A stretch of 64,000 nt of DNA from Ahaetulla prasina (lineage: Eukaryota; Chordata; Lepidosauria; Squamata; Colubridae). Shown piece by piece: positions 44,153 through 55,927 of the stretch. A program made the translations under genes and the position numbers. The stretch lies in the NCBI RefSeq assembly GCF_028640845.1, contig NC_080541.1, forward strand, positions 163,109,502 through 163,173,501, read 5' to 3'. How positions within the stretch are numbered: the stretch's first letter is position 1; each line of letters opens with the position of its first letter. Below the pieces are notes generated by a model, which made no database searches, was not told the DNA's origin, and was given only the letters and a program-made list of their open reading frames with translations.

Positions 44153-45613
44153 CAATGGAGATAGATCTATAAAAGTCCCTAACACTGGATTGCAAGTTTA
44201 GTTTTCCCAGGTGCCTCCTTTCTTACCTAAAAAGGGCCTTTAATGTAAAACTTCTAAATTCTAAATTCTAAAATTCTAAAAAAATTACTTGGTGATGCAC
44301 ATTGTTCACTAACTGGAATAATTAAAACATTTGACAATAAATTGCCATTCTGCTAGTGGTTTCATGAGGAACCTATAAAACTGACCTCAATGAATCCTAA
44401 CAAATTAAAAAGGGTTTATTAGTCTATAATTGGAAAATTATCACCGTGATTATCATAAGGATGATAATTATGCAGTAGGGAACAACTTAACCTGGCCAAA
44501 AGTGCCACCAACTTCATTGATTACATTGTGTGCTCAATGTCAAATCACACAAGCCTAAAGACACAGAAGGCATTAGGCAAAAAAATATCCTCTATCAAGG
44601 ATCTTGATTTTGTTGCTTTCAGATTTTGGTCTTTGGTTTTAAAACAGTATTTGCAGCAATTAACTATTTGCCCTAATCTAGAGCCTGTGTGAATATAATG
44701 CTATGCATAAAAGTTAGGATGCCATGCAATTCTCTTTAAACTTTTGAAAGAGAAGAGAGCTTTAAACATAAACTTATTATTCAGAGCTTTGCCTTTCGGT
44801 GAAATGAAAGATAATATTTTTTTCACATGTATTTCTCTGTAGATCCTCCTGAATGCCATCTGCACTAAGCAGATTGTTGGATTGGTGCACTTTCCATCAA
44901 CTCTACATCTACAATATAAATCTACATCTACTTCTACATCATCTATCTGTACAGCTATTTATACAGCTATACATTTATACAACTAATACATTTGTACCTG
45001 CCAATTTCTAGTTCTCTGAAATTATTGCAAACTACTCTGCTGGTTTTCTTCCTGGAGCCGGCAGGGAAATTCTCTAAAAGTGTTATTTATTAGCTCTTTT
45101 TGCATTAGAATGTGTTTGACATGGGCTCCCATAGCCTCTCCTTGAAACTGTTGATTCCTTTCTAATTTACTTATCAAAATTAGCAGCAACTAGAGCAGGC
45201 TTGGTGGCTTGCTTGCTGATTGATTGATTGATTATCACAGTATAATATTTCTTTCCTGTCATGTCCACACAGAATCTCAGCAGTTTACCCAGAAGCTCAA
45301 ATTGTGTGCCCATGCTTAGATTTAATTACTACACTTGGTTTTCCTATGATTCAGACAAAGTTAAATCTTAATTCTTTAATGAAAGCAGTAAAACTTCCAA
45401 GGAACTTCAATTATAGTTGCAACCTATAAGATGTCCTTTTATGGAAAGGACAGTATGGGGTACTGTAATCTGGTATACCTATTAAATTATTTAGCTTTCC
45501 CTTATTCTTGGTACTCTGATCCTACTGAAGTAATTAGTTGCACTGCATTTAAACTAATCGTGGTCCTTATAATTAGTGTAGCATGCACATCCTGATTTTG
45601 GTTTCCAAATAAG

Positions 45614-45648
<35 letters not shown>

Positions 45649-45879
45649 TTCTCTGTGTATGTATGTGTGCATTTCTTTATAATATTTCGATTGCTTTTTA
45701 TGTCCCTTTGCATAAAGTAGGTGAAGAATAAAAATTATCACAATATAAGATAATCCTAATGTAACTTCTGTTTATGTTAGATTCTAAAAAAAGACTTTAT
45801 TTTAAAAAATTAAATGGAAAAAGAAAAGAACGTAGGAGAGAGGTCTATCATTCATGGATGGGAAAATAAACACTAATCT
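44153..45879. other. Unique sequence with a (CT)n tract
   Basis: AT-rich, no gene or transposon recognised. It contains an imperfect CT microsatellite at 45613-45655 and a (GATT)-type run near 45.22 kb. Confidence 0.4.
45613..45655. repeat. (CT)n microsatellite
   Basis: CT alternation with a few T and G interruptions, followed by TATG units. Confidence 0.8.
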
Positions 45880-46332
45880 GATATTTATTATTATTATATA
45901 TACAACAACATGAAATCGCATCTGTTAGTTCTTTAGCTGGTATTGGTTTTCATTTGCATAGACTTCTTCCCAAGAACCTAGGGTGTCATAATGTATTGGT
46001 TGTTCCAAGCAGTGAGGGCTTTTGCAATGGACAGATGGAAATGTCAATGCGCAAATTTTCTAAGTACTATCTAAGATTTTCTGGTATGCTACCCCGTGTG
46101 CTGATAATCACTGGGACCACCACGGTTGGTTTATGTTATAAACTTTCAACTTCAACTTTCAGATCTTGATACTTTGTGACCTTCTTCAATTCTTTGTCTT
46201 CTATTCCACTATTCTGTAATATTGCCACATTAATTATCCACACTTTTTTTCTTTTCAACAACAGTTATATCTGGTGTGTTATGAGCCAAGACCTTATCAG
46301 TCTGCATTCAGAAAGCCCATAGTGTTTTAATT
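45880..46332 (-). mobile_element. Ancient LINE remnant (R4/Dong-like?), part 1
   Basis: The phrase ttcccaagaacctagggtgt, also present in diverged form at 51.75 kb, followed by ggttgttccaagcagtgagg and tttctaagtactatctaaga, marks an old LINE 3' region seen as the inverse strand. It begins with an AT-repeat end (attattattatatatacaac). The sequence appears to resume after the inserted L2-like LINE at 48.42 kb. Clade assignment is tentative. Confidence 0.45.
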
Positions 46333-46334
46333 TT

Positions 46335-48420
46335 TTTAAAAAAATTTATTTATTAAATTTTTATACCGCCCTTCTCCTGAAGGACTCAGGGCGGTTTACA
46401 GCCAGAGTAAAAACAGCAATATACACATAAAACCATAATTAAAAAACTTATTACACAAATGGCCAAAATTAAAACATTTAGAATAAAATCCCATAAATTA
46501 TAAAATATTAAAACATTAAAACTAATTAAAATCCTATACCAGTCCTGCGCAAACAAACAAATAGGTCTTCAGCTCGCGGCGGAAAGTCCGAAGGTCCGGC
46601 AGTTGCCAAAGTCCAGGGGGAAGTTTGTTCCAAAGGGTAGGAGCCCCCACAGAGAAGGCCCTCCCCCTGGGGGCCGCCAGCCAACATTGTTTGGCGGACG
46701 GCACCCTAAGGAGTCCCTCTCTGTGTGAGGGTACAGGTCGGTGGGAGGCATTCGGTAACAGCAGGTGGTCCCGTAAGTACCCTGGCCCTAAGCCATGGAG
46801 CGCTTTAAAGGTAGTCACCAAAACCTTGAAGTGCACCTGAAAGACCACAGGTAGCCAGTGCAGACTGCGCAGGAGTGGTGTTACTTGGGAACAATGTGTG
46901 GCTCCCACTATCACCCGCGCAGCTGCATTCTGAACCAACTGGAGCCTCCGGGTACTCTTCAAGGGGAGCCCCATGTAGAGAGCATTGCAGTAGTCCAAGC
47001 AAGAGGTAACCAGAGCATGAGTGACCGTGCATAAGGCATCCCGGTCAAGGAAGGGGTGCAGCTGGTGAACCAGGCGAACCTGGTAAATCTTCGAAAGACA
47101 ACCGCCCATCCAGGAGGACGCCCAAGTTGTGCACCCTTTCCACTGGGGCCAATGATTCGCCCCCCAACAATCAGCCGCGGCTGCAGCTGACTGTACCGGG
47201 GTGCCGGCATCCACAGCCACTCCGTCTTGGAGGGATTGAGTTTGAGCCTGTTTCTCCCCATCCAGACTCGTACAGCTTCCAGACACCGGGACAGCACTTT
47301 GATGGCTTCGTTGGGATGGTCTGGGGTGGAAAAGTACAGCTGCGTATCATCAGCGTACAGTTGGTACCTCACCCCAAAGCCATTGATGATCTCACCCAGC
47401 GGCTTCATATAAATGTTGAACAGGAGAGGTGAGAGAATCGACCCCTGCGGCACCCCACATGTGAGGGGCCTCGCGGTTGATCTCTGCCCTCCTGCCAACA
47501 CCGTCTGCGACCGGTCAGAGACATAGGAGGAGAACCACCGATAAACGGTGCCTCCCACTCATAAACTCCCTAACCGGTGCAGCAGGATACCATGGTCGAT
47601 GATATCAAAAGCCGCTGAGAGATCTAATAGGACCAGGACAGATGAACAACCCCTGTCCCTGGCCCTCCAGAGATCATCAACCAACGCAACCAAAGCCGTC
47701 TCCGTACTGTACCCGGGTCGGAAGCCAGACTGGAACGGGTCTAGATAGACAGATTCATCCAGGTATTGGGTTAATTGATGTGCCACCACACTCTCAACAA
47801 CCTTCGCCACAAAGCGAAGGTTGGAGACAGGACGATAATTTCCTAAAACAGCCGGGTCCAGGGAGGGCTTCTTGAGGAGGGCCTCACCACCGCCTCTTTC
47901 AAGGCGGCGGGGAAAACCCCCTCCATCAAAGAAGCATTGATAATCCCCTGGAGCCAGCCTCGTGTCACCTCCTGTGTGGCCAGCACCAACCAGGAGGGGC
48001 ACGGGTCCAGTAAACATGTGGTGGCATTCAACTGCCCCAACAACCTGTCCATGTCCTTGGGAGTCACAGGGTCAAATCCATCCCAAATAGTCTCAACAAG
48101 ACGTGTCTCCAGCCTCTCACCTGGATCTACCCAATGTTGATCCAATCCGTCCCGAAGCTGAACGATTTTATCGTATAGATAACCACTAAAACTCCTCGGC
48201 ACAGCCCTGTAAGGGGTCATCCCACACCTCCTGATGAAGGAGGGAGCGGGTCACCCGAAACAGGGCCGCCGGGCGGTTATCTGCCGACGCAATGAGGGAG
48301 GAAATGTAAGAACGCTTCGCTTCCCTCAGTGCCACTAGGTAAGTCCTACTATAGGACCTAACCAGTGTCCAGTCAGCCTCGGAACGGCTGGATCTCCAGG
48401 CACTCTCTAGACGTCTTCTC
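46335..48420 (-). mobile_element. L2-like LINE, 5'-truncated, about 2.1 kb
   Basis: The minus-strand 3' end is aaccgccctgagtccttcag, then gagaagggcggtataaaaat and TTTA repeats. Upstream there is more than 1.8 kb of coding sequence with RT motifs and an L2-type C-terminus. Several frameshifts and an in-frame stop make it dead. Its 3' tail matches the SINEs at 12.5, 57.7 and 61.1 kb. It sits within an older LINE remnant. Confidence 0.85.
46537..48420 (-). pseudogene. L2-like LINE reverse transcriptase ORF, frameshifted
   Basis: Going 5' to 3' on the minus strand: a pre-RT region (IIASADNRPAALFRVTRSLL type), the finger motif [16 protein letters not shown], motif A region ([15 protein letters not shown]), motif B (GVPQGSILSPLLFNIYMKPL), catalytic YADDTQLYFS, then LKLNPSKTEWLWM and the C-terminal blocks ALVTSCLDYCNALYMGLP and RAFSVGAPTLWNKLPP. 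YADDTQLY and the VQNAAARVI block indicate an L2-clade enzyme rather than CR1. Frameshifts lie near 48.2, 47.9 and 47.1 kb, and an in-frame TGA near 47.56 kb may be a decayed CGA. Confidence 0.82.
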
Positions 48421-49200
48421 CGGCATTAATCTGCTCATTTTCAACTACTTTTTTAATTCTATATTCCCACCAATTCTTCATTACTGGTACATGATAAGCA
48501 CCTTATTCATATCTTCATTTATAGGTGCCACATTTTTTTTGACACTATTTTCAATGTTGGCCAACTTTATCTATCTATCTATCTATCTATCGGTAATTCT
48601 ACATGTGCCATAATCTTCTCTTTTAATGCTTCTTGTTGCGCAATCAGTTCATAAATTGTTTCAATGCTGGCCTATGTTGCTTCTGTTGTTTTTACTTCTT
48701 CTAAGTTGCACTTTGGGTAGTTCTTATCAGTTGTTTCCTTATGCTTGCAATTGCTGTTATCTGAATTTCTTCTACTATTCTACTATTGTTTTGGGGTCTT
48801 TCATTTTCAAGTTTTTTTTTTTAATCTGTAACATTTTTGCTTCCTTGAATTTTTTTTCCTGTTAATGAATTTTCTTTTATCTGTTAATAATTTTTTTCAA
48901 TGATATTTGAGTCTGGATAAAGCCTTTTCCAATGTTCAAACATTCACTTTAAGTTGTCCCATTTTGTTGGTTTCAATTTATAATAGCAGGCCACAGTGGT
49001 GCAATTTTCAAACACAGACGACTTTTGTCTTGTCTGTGGTGGCTGTTGTTCTTCCTGGAATTCTACTGGGCTAGCTCTTGGCTGTCTAACCAAAGCTTCT
49101 GAGTCCCATTATTCACTTATCAACAGATGCCCAAGAATACTAACATCTGATATGGTCCTTGTTAATATTATTTCATTAGGAATATATATTGTATACAGAA
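48421..49200 (-). mobile_element. Ancient LINE remnant, part 2
   Basis: T-rich on the plus strand, with phrases such as ttcttgttgcgcaatcagtt. Read on the minus strand it has the flavour of old LINE coding sequence, but the frames are destroyed. It probably continues the remnant at 45.88-46.33 kb across the L2-like insertion. An (ATCT)n run lies at 48569-48590. Confidence 0.4.
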
Positions 49201-49225
49201 TCTTATCCGGTATTATGAGTTAATA

Positions 49226-49440
49226 CAGTGATGGCTAACCTTTTCTGGACTGAGTGCCCAAAGCATGCACATGCGCGCACGAATGTGCCTGACCCCCCCA
49301 TGCAATGCACGCATGTCCCTGTGCATGCGCCCTCACGCATGCCCCACCTCCGCATGCGTGCATGTCCCCTGCATGGTCCCCACCTCCCACATGTGCACAC
49401 GCACCCTGCATGCACCCCGACCCCCACGCATGCACGGTAG
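49226..49440 (+). mobile_element. Partial hAT MITE with GCATGC-rich minisatellite
   Basis: The left terminus cagtgatggctaacctttt, then gagtgcccaaagc, is that of a common hAT MITE. The interior has expanded into words built on gcatgc, cacatg and ccccacc (49260-49436). The matching right terminus (aaggtt...catcactg type) is not found, so the copy is truncated. Confidence 0.6.
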
Positions 49441-49599
49441 AGACACACAATGAATAACAAAAGTCAAACAATCAACATAATTAAAGCAAACCATTAAAAT
49501 ACAGTCAAAAAGCTTTTGGGAGGTTTCCAAAACTTAAGTAGAGCACATTGGAGTAACCCAGACAAAAGGTAACTTACCATGAATGACTTGAGAACAGGG

Positions 49600-49862
49600 A
49601 CATACCAATCAGGAGTGGTGTTGTGACTCTGGCTCCCGAGCCTGTCCTCATGGAGAAGGATGACTCTGAGAGTGACGGGGAGGAGCTGACAAGGCCTCCC
49701 TCTCCAGGACCCTCCTCCTCCCTGGCAACGCCTCAGGTTCCAGCTGCTGAAGAGCAATCTTGGATTGACCCAAGGCAGTGACAAAAAGATAAGCGTGCGC
49801 AGCAAAGGAAGAGGTGTGGCAGGCCCAGAGATTGCTGAGTCACTGAGCCACACCCTGTAGTG
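49600..49862 (+). mobile_element. LTR-like retroelement repeat, copy A
   Basis: A plus-strand frame reads VLMEKDDSESDGEELTRPPS and then EEQSWIDPRQ. Past it lies caggcccagagattgctgag, then tcactgagccacacc. The same order of features is seen on the minus strand of the next entry, so the two are diverged inverted copies of one repeat. It may be the 3' end of a retroelement coding region and its LTR; the class is unknown. The copy ends at the junction near 49860. Confidence 0.4.
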
Positions 49863-50492
49863 TTCCCCTCCCCTCCGATGACCGGGTTTAGGAAGTCCGT
49901 ATCAAGTGTGGCCACGAAGCCTCTGCAGCTTTGCCAAATTCCTTTCAGATTTCTCAGGGCAGGCAGGAATCCAAGTTGTGACTTCAGCAAACTAGATGAG
50001 ACTTTGCTTGACTCAAGGAATGCCAAAAGCAGGTCCTTTATATAGGCTGTGGGGTGTGGCTCCATGACTCAGCATTTATCCAGGCCTGCCCCTCCCTTCC
50101 TTCTGCTGGCGTCGCCTCTCAGATCTCTGGAAGCGAGGATCCTCCCACTTTGAATTGTTTTCTGCTGTTTGAGAAAGGGAGGGGTCAGAAGGAGTAGGCC
50201 CGAGTAATTCAAATCCGTGGCTGAATTCCTCTGAAGGCTGAGCCAAAGGAACACATGCCGTATGAGTGATGTTTGTTTGTTCATTCCTGACATCCTGTCC
50301 GGGCATGGGGCCAGGGCCGGGGGCTGGAGGCATGACAGGCCGTTCATCTTCATTATCAGACTCAGAGTCTGATAGCAGACCTGGAACGAGACGGGAGGGG
50401 TCCGGCTGAGGAGAGGAGGGAGGACGAGGCACAACACACCCCACAGGGAATAAAAGCGGGTGGAGTTGCCATCTGGCCCTTGTGATGGACAA
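49863..50492 (-). mobile_element. LTR-like retroelement repeat, copy B
   Basis: A minus-strand open frame (50076-50492, 138 residues) holds SDSESDNEDERPVMPPAPGP and then KWEDPRFQRSERRRQQKEG, acidic then basic. It is followed by tgctgagtcatggagccaca and a TATA box (tatataaag on the minus strand at about 50037-50045), as expected of an LTR or promoter region. It then continues through gtttgctgaagtcac. An LTR retrotransposon or retrovirus-like origin is possible; no gag, pol or env domain is visible. Confidence 0.4.
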
Positions 50493-50930
50493 AAAGCTAC
50501 CAAGTGTGAACTGCAGATCGGTCGTTTGGGAGTTAAAAGGCCTGAACTGTGCAAAGGATTTTTCTGTGAGCTCTTGGCAATGGATTTGGACACGTGGGTT
50601 TCTGTCTCCGTAAGAGATAAGGAACTCGGAACTTGGCAGGCCTTTGCACTGCCAAGTCTGTCATCCACTACAGAAAGTCAGGTCTGCTGTAAATATAAAG
50701 GACTGCGGGACATCCGTCTCTGCGTCTTTTCTGTGAGGTGGGGAGGGGGACAGAACAAGTGGTTCAACTGGTGTACAAGATGGAATGTTGCAAAAGTCTT
50801 CTGAGCCATAGCATCATTTCCTTCAGCTTGTGTTAAGCTACATCTGTTGGTCTTGGTCATTCTTCTGAGTGTGAGTCTTGACCTCTGTTCCGCCTAGTTC
50901 TTTTTAAACAACAGTGCTGGTTCAGGTACT
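50440..50930 (+). other. Unassigned repeat-like segment with TATA-like box
   Basis: The sequence begins with gggaataaaagcgggtggag, a TATA-like motif in GC-rich context, and runs through GC-rich sequence with aaatataaaggactgcggga and a purine tract (gaggtggggagggggacaga). It may be further LTR or internal sequence of the same retroelement. No protein domain is seen. Confidence 0.3.
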
Positions 50931-51714
50931 AAACATGGACACTGATTTTTTTGCTTGCTTTATTCAAGAGTTGCACCATCATGATATTCAAAATTTGGTA
51001 GGACTAAAACTTGTTCAAATACTAAGAGGAAGAAAGGCGGTATCTCTGCTGTAACAAGCAAGTTGATCTAGATGTCTATGTTCTTTTTCTATTTTATAGG
51101 CCTTTACTTTATCTCCTTTTTAAAACTTCTTTCAATATACTCATTAGGCTACTGTAACATGATTAAAATACTTAATATGAAAATACATGGACAGCTGATA
51201 GCTTATAATTTTTTCATTCAACAATGGAAAATATTCAAACCTGGGGACAATTCCAATCAAGCAAAGATTTACAAGGTTCAAGATTTGTTGAAATGTGATT
51301 AAGAATCCTTTTTCTTGTATCATAAGCTAAGAACTCAGGTCATGGATATCTTGCCATGGGCTCCATAAGATTACTTTAAAGAAGGGTCGGGTATTTAGGT
51401 TATCCTAAAGCATGCTTCCCCACCTCATGTCCTCTAAATATGTTTGGAGATGGCTACCATAACCACAAAAATTCAGCATATGTGCAGGGTACCTTGGTGG
51501 GAATATCTTAAGGGAGACATTAAATTTTTAACTTTGGGAAAATGTTTGGAGATCTCTGGAAGCTGCCCCCATGGTTCTGGGGGTGGGTATGATGTGTGAA
51601 TCCCAATATGGGCTGCGCAATATTCAATGTAGTTTTGAAACGCTAACAGATTAATTTTAAGTTATGATTGGTTGCACAGTCAGCCATAAATTTATCTACT
51701 TTTTAATCTACTTA
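50931..51714. other. Unique sequence, nothing assigned
   Basis: AT-rich; no repeat family or gene recognised. Confidence 0.4.
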
Positions 51715-52215
51715 ATAGTAGATTAGTAGTAGAGTAATAGTAGAGTCCTTCCCAAGGACCTGGGATGGGTAGAGGTTGTTCATGTGCCAGAGGTAAGTTA
51801 TTCCAGGTAAAGCTGCCTTTTGCAATTGACTGATGATGATTTTGTCAATGTCAATGATGTTCATGTGGTACTCCCAGATGGTTCCAGATTGCATCCAAGA
51901 CTCCTACGACTATTGGTACTATCTTTGCTTTCTTTTGCCACAGTTCTTCTACTACTATTTTGTGGGTCTTTATGTTTTGTGATTTTTTTCCAGTTTTTTC
52001 TCTTCTCTTCTGTCTTCTGTCTCCAGGTACTGTAATGTTATTATTATTTTATTATTATAAGAAAGCTACAGCAGAATTAATAGTATTTGGCTTTTCTAAA
52101 TATAGGCAGAGCGCATTCTTTGTATCTGAGTTTAAATCAATCCCAATTCCAGTTTTGGGCAGTCTGGAATCCACAGACAAGATGTATTTGGCTCTGGTTT
52201 TCTAAAATTCAATGC
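51715..52215 (-). mobile_element. Ancient LINE remnant related to that at 45.9 kb
   Basis: It contains ttcccaaggacctgggatgg (compare ttcccaagaacctagggtgt at 45967), then tgcaattgactgatgatgat, ttgctttcttttgccacagt and a T-rich stretch with attattattttattattata. All frames are broken. Clade is tentative (R4/Dong-like). Confidence 0.45.
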
Positions 52216-52265
52216 TTCTCTTTTCTTGTTTCCCATCCACCTTACAGCATTTTTATACTTTTGCT

Positions 52266-52432
52266 CAGAAGTGGGATTCAGCCAGTTCTCTCTGGATTGG
52301 GTGAACCGTTAGCGGCGACTGCGGGAGGCTCTGCCCACCCACCCAGACTTAATGCGCAAGCACTGTGCATATGCAGAAGGCATGCGTTCACATTTGTGAA
52401 CCGGTAGGGAAGGTAAGTAAATCCCACTGCTG
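52266..52432 (+). mobile_element. 167-bp hAT MITE with imperfect 8-bp TSD
   Basis: It runs from cagaagtgggattcagcc to agtaaatcccactgctg, flanked by cttttgct (52258-52265) and cttccgct (52433-52440), two mismatches. The interior gcgggaggctctgcccaccc and gaaccggtagggaaggtaag match parts of the 43881 element. Confidence 0.75.
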
Positions 52433-53006
52433 CTTCCGCTCCATAAAAAGTCCTGGTAATTTACTCAAAATTATGTAAAATCCATAAAAACAAACCTATG
52501 CCCCAAAATTTGCTGACCAATGAGTGACTTCTTTGCCCCTCATCAGTTATCAACAGATTATTTATTAAGATAAAGTCTGGCCAAGATAAAGTCCAAGCAG
52601 ATACGGTATCTGCCTACTCTATACTATAACAAGCTCTGATTCTTAACATATTCTTTCTTATTTTACAAATCCTTGTTTTTGTATAGCATATTCAGGTACA
52701 GTACTTAATCAGGGGTTACTGTCATATTTCTACCTGGCCCAAACAAGAGGGCTCTATTTGTATAATATACTAACCCAGGATCAGCTAAACCATTGTTTAA
52801 TGAAGTAACCACATTCTCAAGCCACAAATGAGTGAGTTACATTTAAGCTACAATATTGTGGGCATCTACCTGATTGGTCAATTCTTTTAAACCACTGATT
52901 TTTAACTACTAGATAATCTTGATCTAATTTAAAATTTGAAACGGCTGATTTGGCTATTTGTTGTGAGTGGACAGAAGTTTGTGTTCCTTGAAATATATAT
53001 ACTGCC

Positions 53007-53323
53007 CAGTGGTGGGTTTCAAATTTTTTTACTACTGGTTCTGTGAGTGTGGCTTGGTGGGTGTGGCGGCAGAGGAAGGATACTGTAAAATCTCCATTCC
53101 CACCCATTCTAGGGGAAGGATACTGTAAAATCTCCATTCCCTCTCCAACCCAGGTGAAGGTTACTGCAAAATCCCCATTTCCTCCCAATCAGCTGGGACT
53201 TGGAGGCAGAGAATAGATGGGGACGGGGCCAGTCAGAATTTTTACCACCGGTTCTCCAAACTACTCAAAATTTCTGCTACCGGTTCTCCAGAACTGGTCA
53301 GAACCTGTTGAAACCCACCTCTG
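53007..53323 (+). mobile_element. 317-bp hAT MITE with perfect 8-bp TSD
   Basis: It runs from cagtggtgggtttcaaat to ttgaaacccacctctg, flanked by atactgcc on both sides (52999-53006 and 53324-53331). An internal segment (ggaaggatactgtaaaatct) is tandemly repeated two to three times. Same family as 41676 and 56451. Confidence 0.9.
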
Positions 53324-53331
53324 ATACTGCC

Positions 53332-55794
53332 TAATATCTGAACAAAAAATGAGCTCAGCTGAATTCCCATTTTTTTGCTCCATTGAGCTTCAAGTACTTC
53401 CGATCCAAAATATGAATATGTAAAACAATACAGTTTAAATAAAAGAAATGTAAGTAGTGCAAATAAAAATAATTATAAAATTAGGGTTGTGAAATGAAAG
53501 ACTCATCAAAGTAAAAGTAACTGCAACCAAGCACTATGAAAATAAAAAGAGATTAACATATGTGGTAATGAGGTAATTAAATCCTTCGCATTTTCACTGT
53601 GATGATTTTATAGCATGTTCCTACGCTTGCCAGTTTGGGGGATGCCAGTAAATATTTTCTTAATTGCAAAAAGAGACAATATGAGTCCCACTGTTTCATT
53701 CATAACATTTGATTAACTGCAGAGTCTGCGTTCTTAGAAAAGAGAACAAAGAGTCTGAAGTGGACAGCTTAGAGGTTAGAAAAGTGATTCTAGAAACAAA
53801 TAATTAACCAGAAATGTTATGGCAAGGAAAAATAAGAGAAAGAAAAAGAAAGAAAACGAGTCTACTATTTATCTTGATAGAATCTTGTAATAAACCTTCC
53901 CAAAGTCAACAGTTCATAAAGTCTTTTGTTCTAGTAAGAACGTCTTTAATTTTTAACACAAACTCACACTTGGATATGTGCGAGCTTAAGTAAAAGGAGA
54001 AGACATGTATATAATAGGATGTAATAGATTATTATCTGTATTTTGCAAAGATGTCAGGTTCTCTCATCTTTGATGGAGTAGCACTTAATGTAAATTTAAT
54101 TTGAAGTGATGTATGGAAGGCTTGAGGTGATACTCTGTGATTCCCAACTGCCTAGAGAGTCTCTGTGGGTACCATCTGGATTTGGCTGCTCCGCATGCCC
54201 AGCAGCATTGACTAACTAGGATTAATGAGGTGCCCTGTTCACCAGTGATCCAAAGGAGGTATGCTACATTTACTCCCAACAATATGAAGAGGAGGACGAG
54301 TTTCCTTTGGGGGCACACTGTTTGATGAAACTTAATGATGGCCTCCTGATAAGCTGTAATAAATACATGGGCCTGAAAGTTCTTTTATCTCCGGTTTAAA
54401 TGTGCTTTCCCTGTACAAATGGTGTTAGGAACAGCAAGGCATTTTTGAGGGCTAAATGACAGTAGCTGGATGGGAATTGCTGTTTCTGTTGGGGGAGTGT
54501 TGACAAAAGTAATAATTTTTGTCCAAGTCCTAATTAGGTTTTACGTAATAGCTGTCTTCCAGCAGGATTGGATGGTATGCAAAAACATTCTTTGGCTGTC
54601 TGTTTCATAAAGTTAAGGGATTCCTTGGAGGAAATAAGAAAGAAAGGGAAAAAGTAAGCCGACAGCTTTCCCGTGATTAAGTGTATGTGTCTTTCTATTT
54701 TATATAAACAAGGGGCTATTAAGTTAGACAAAACTTCTCCATGTGGTCTCAGCTTCATTTAGGCATCTGGATTGTGTTTTGCCTTTGTGTCTAACTGAGC
54801 ACCGAACGAAACCTCAGCTAATTTCAAATTCCCTTTGTCATCATGGTTTTCAGCCAAAAGTCTATAATAAATGGTCAGAAGATGAGCTGAGACTGAATGA
54901 ATAGTGAACGGTATTCATCAGCCAAACACAGAGTCCAGATCCAATTATATGTATTCATTAAGTGATAATGATATCATGGTCTTTAACTAGGAAGAAAAGA
55001 GTGTAATTGAATAATAACAGTTGTACAATCCCAACGGAACACGCTTTCTATCCTGGCATAGTGACCCTTGGGGACGATGCAGGATTGATGGAATTCTATT
55101 ACTCTTTGATGGATTTATTATGAAAGGCTGAGTGGAGTTGCTCTCCACTTTGTCACTCACACTAATCAGTATCGTAAGGCCCCCGAGCATGCAGGCTTTT
55201 GTATCCCTTTGACAAAGACAAGGTTAGGGGAGGATGACAGACACCCAGACCTTTACAAACCTATACTACAAGATGAAATGGGCCAGCTGAGCTCTGCGCT
55301 GGGACAGAATTTTAATTTGTTTATCAATGGCTCACAGGGGCCACACCATAAGGAGATTTGTCAGAGGACGAACGCTGAGGCTAAACTCTTTTGTTTGACA
55401 AGTGGAGCTTGGGAAAATATTTATCGAACTGTAAAAATCAGGGGGAAAATGAAGGAAAGAGGCTTCTTTTGAAAGACTGGAAAATAACTCACATTGCTGC
55501 GCACGAAACATCCAGATCCTCAGGATGCACTTTTCAACTTTATACCATTTTCTTTAAAAAAAAAAAAAGCTTTTATTTGGAACAGGTGGTCTCTGTATCA
55601 CTTTTCCCTAATTTAGATCTTATTTGGCCCTTCATGCAAGCAGAATGGAGGAGGAGCAAGAAGAATTCGAATTGAGGGGGGAAAAGAAAGAAGCAGCTTT
55701 AGCGAGGAAACCCGGAATTTGTCTGCAGAGTTAAAGAAAAGAGACTGTTTTATAAGTGAACATAAAATATCTTCTCTGTTTCCTTGTTTGGACA
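53332..55794. other. Repeat-free sequence
   Basis: No transposon or exon recognised over about 2.4 kb, unusual for the right half of the window. The part from about 54.5 kb is described as a candidate conserved element. Confidence 0.45.
54500..55480. promoter_or_regulatory. Candidate conserved noncoding block
   Basis: Nearly 1 kb of complex sequence without repeats or low-complexity. It holds cccaacggaacacgctttct and ctttgacaaagacaagg (55207-55223), the latter with TCF/SOX-like cttt-g and acaaag cores. CpGs persist despite AT-rich surroundings. Open frames on each strand are short (up to 87 codons) and inconsistent with an exon. Enhancer function is inferred only. Confidence 0.35.
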
Positions 55795-55802
55795 GTCTAA
55801 TG

Positions 55803-55919
55803 CAGGGGTCTCCAACCTTGGCAACTTTAAGCCTGGCGGACTTCAACTCCCAGAATTCCTCAGCCAGCTTTGAGTTGAAGTCCGTCAGGCTTAAAGTTGC
55901 CAAGGTTGGAGACCCCCTG
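55803..55919. mobile_element. Palindromic hAT MITE, shares TSD with next element
   Basis: Termini caggggtctccaaccttggc and gccaaggttggagaccccctg. The flanks are gtctaatg (55795-55802) and gtctaaag (55920-55927). The interior arms contain cctggcggacttcaactccc and its complement. Sister of 6614, 62377 and 62724. Confidence 0.85.
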
Positions 55920-55927
55920 GTCTAAAG

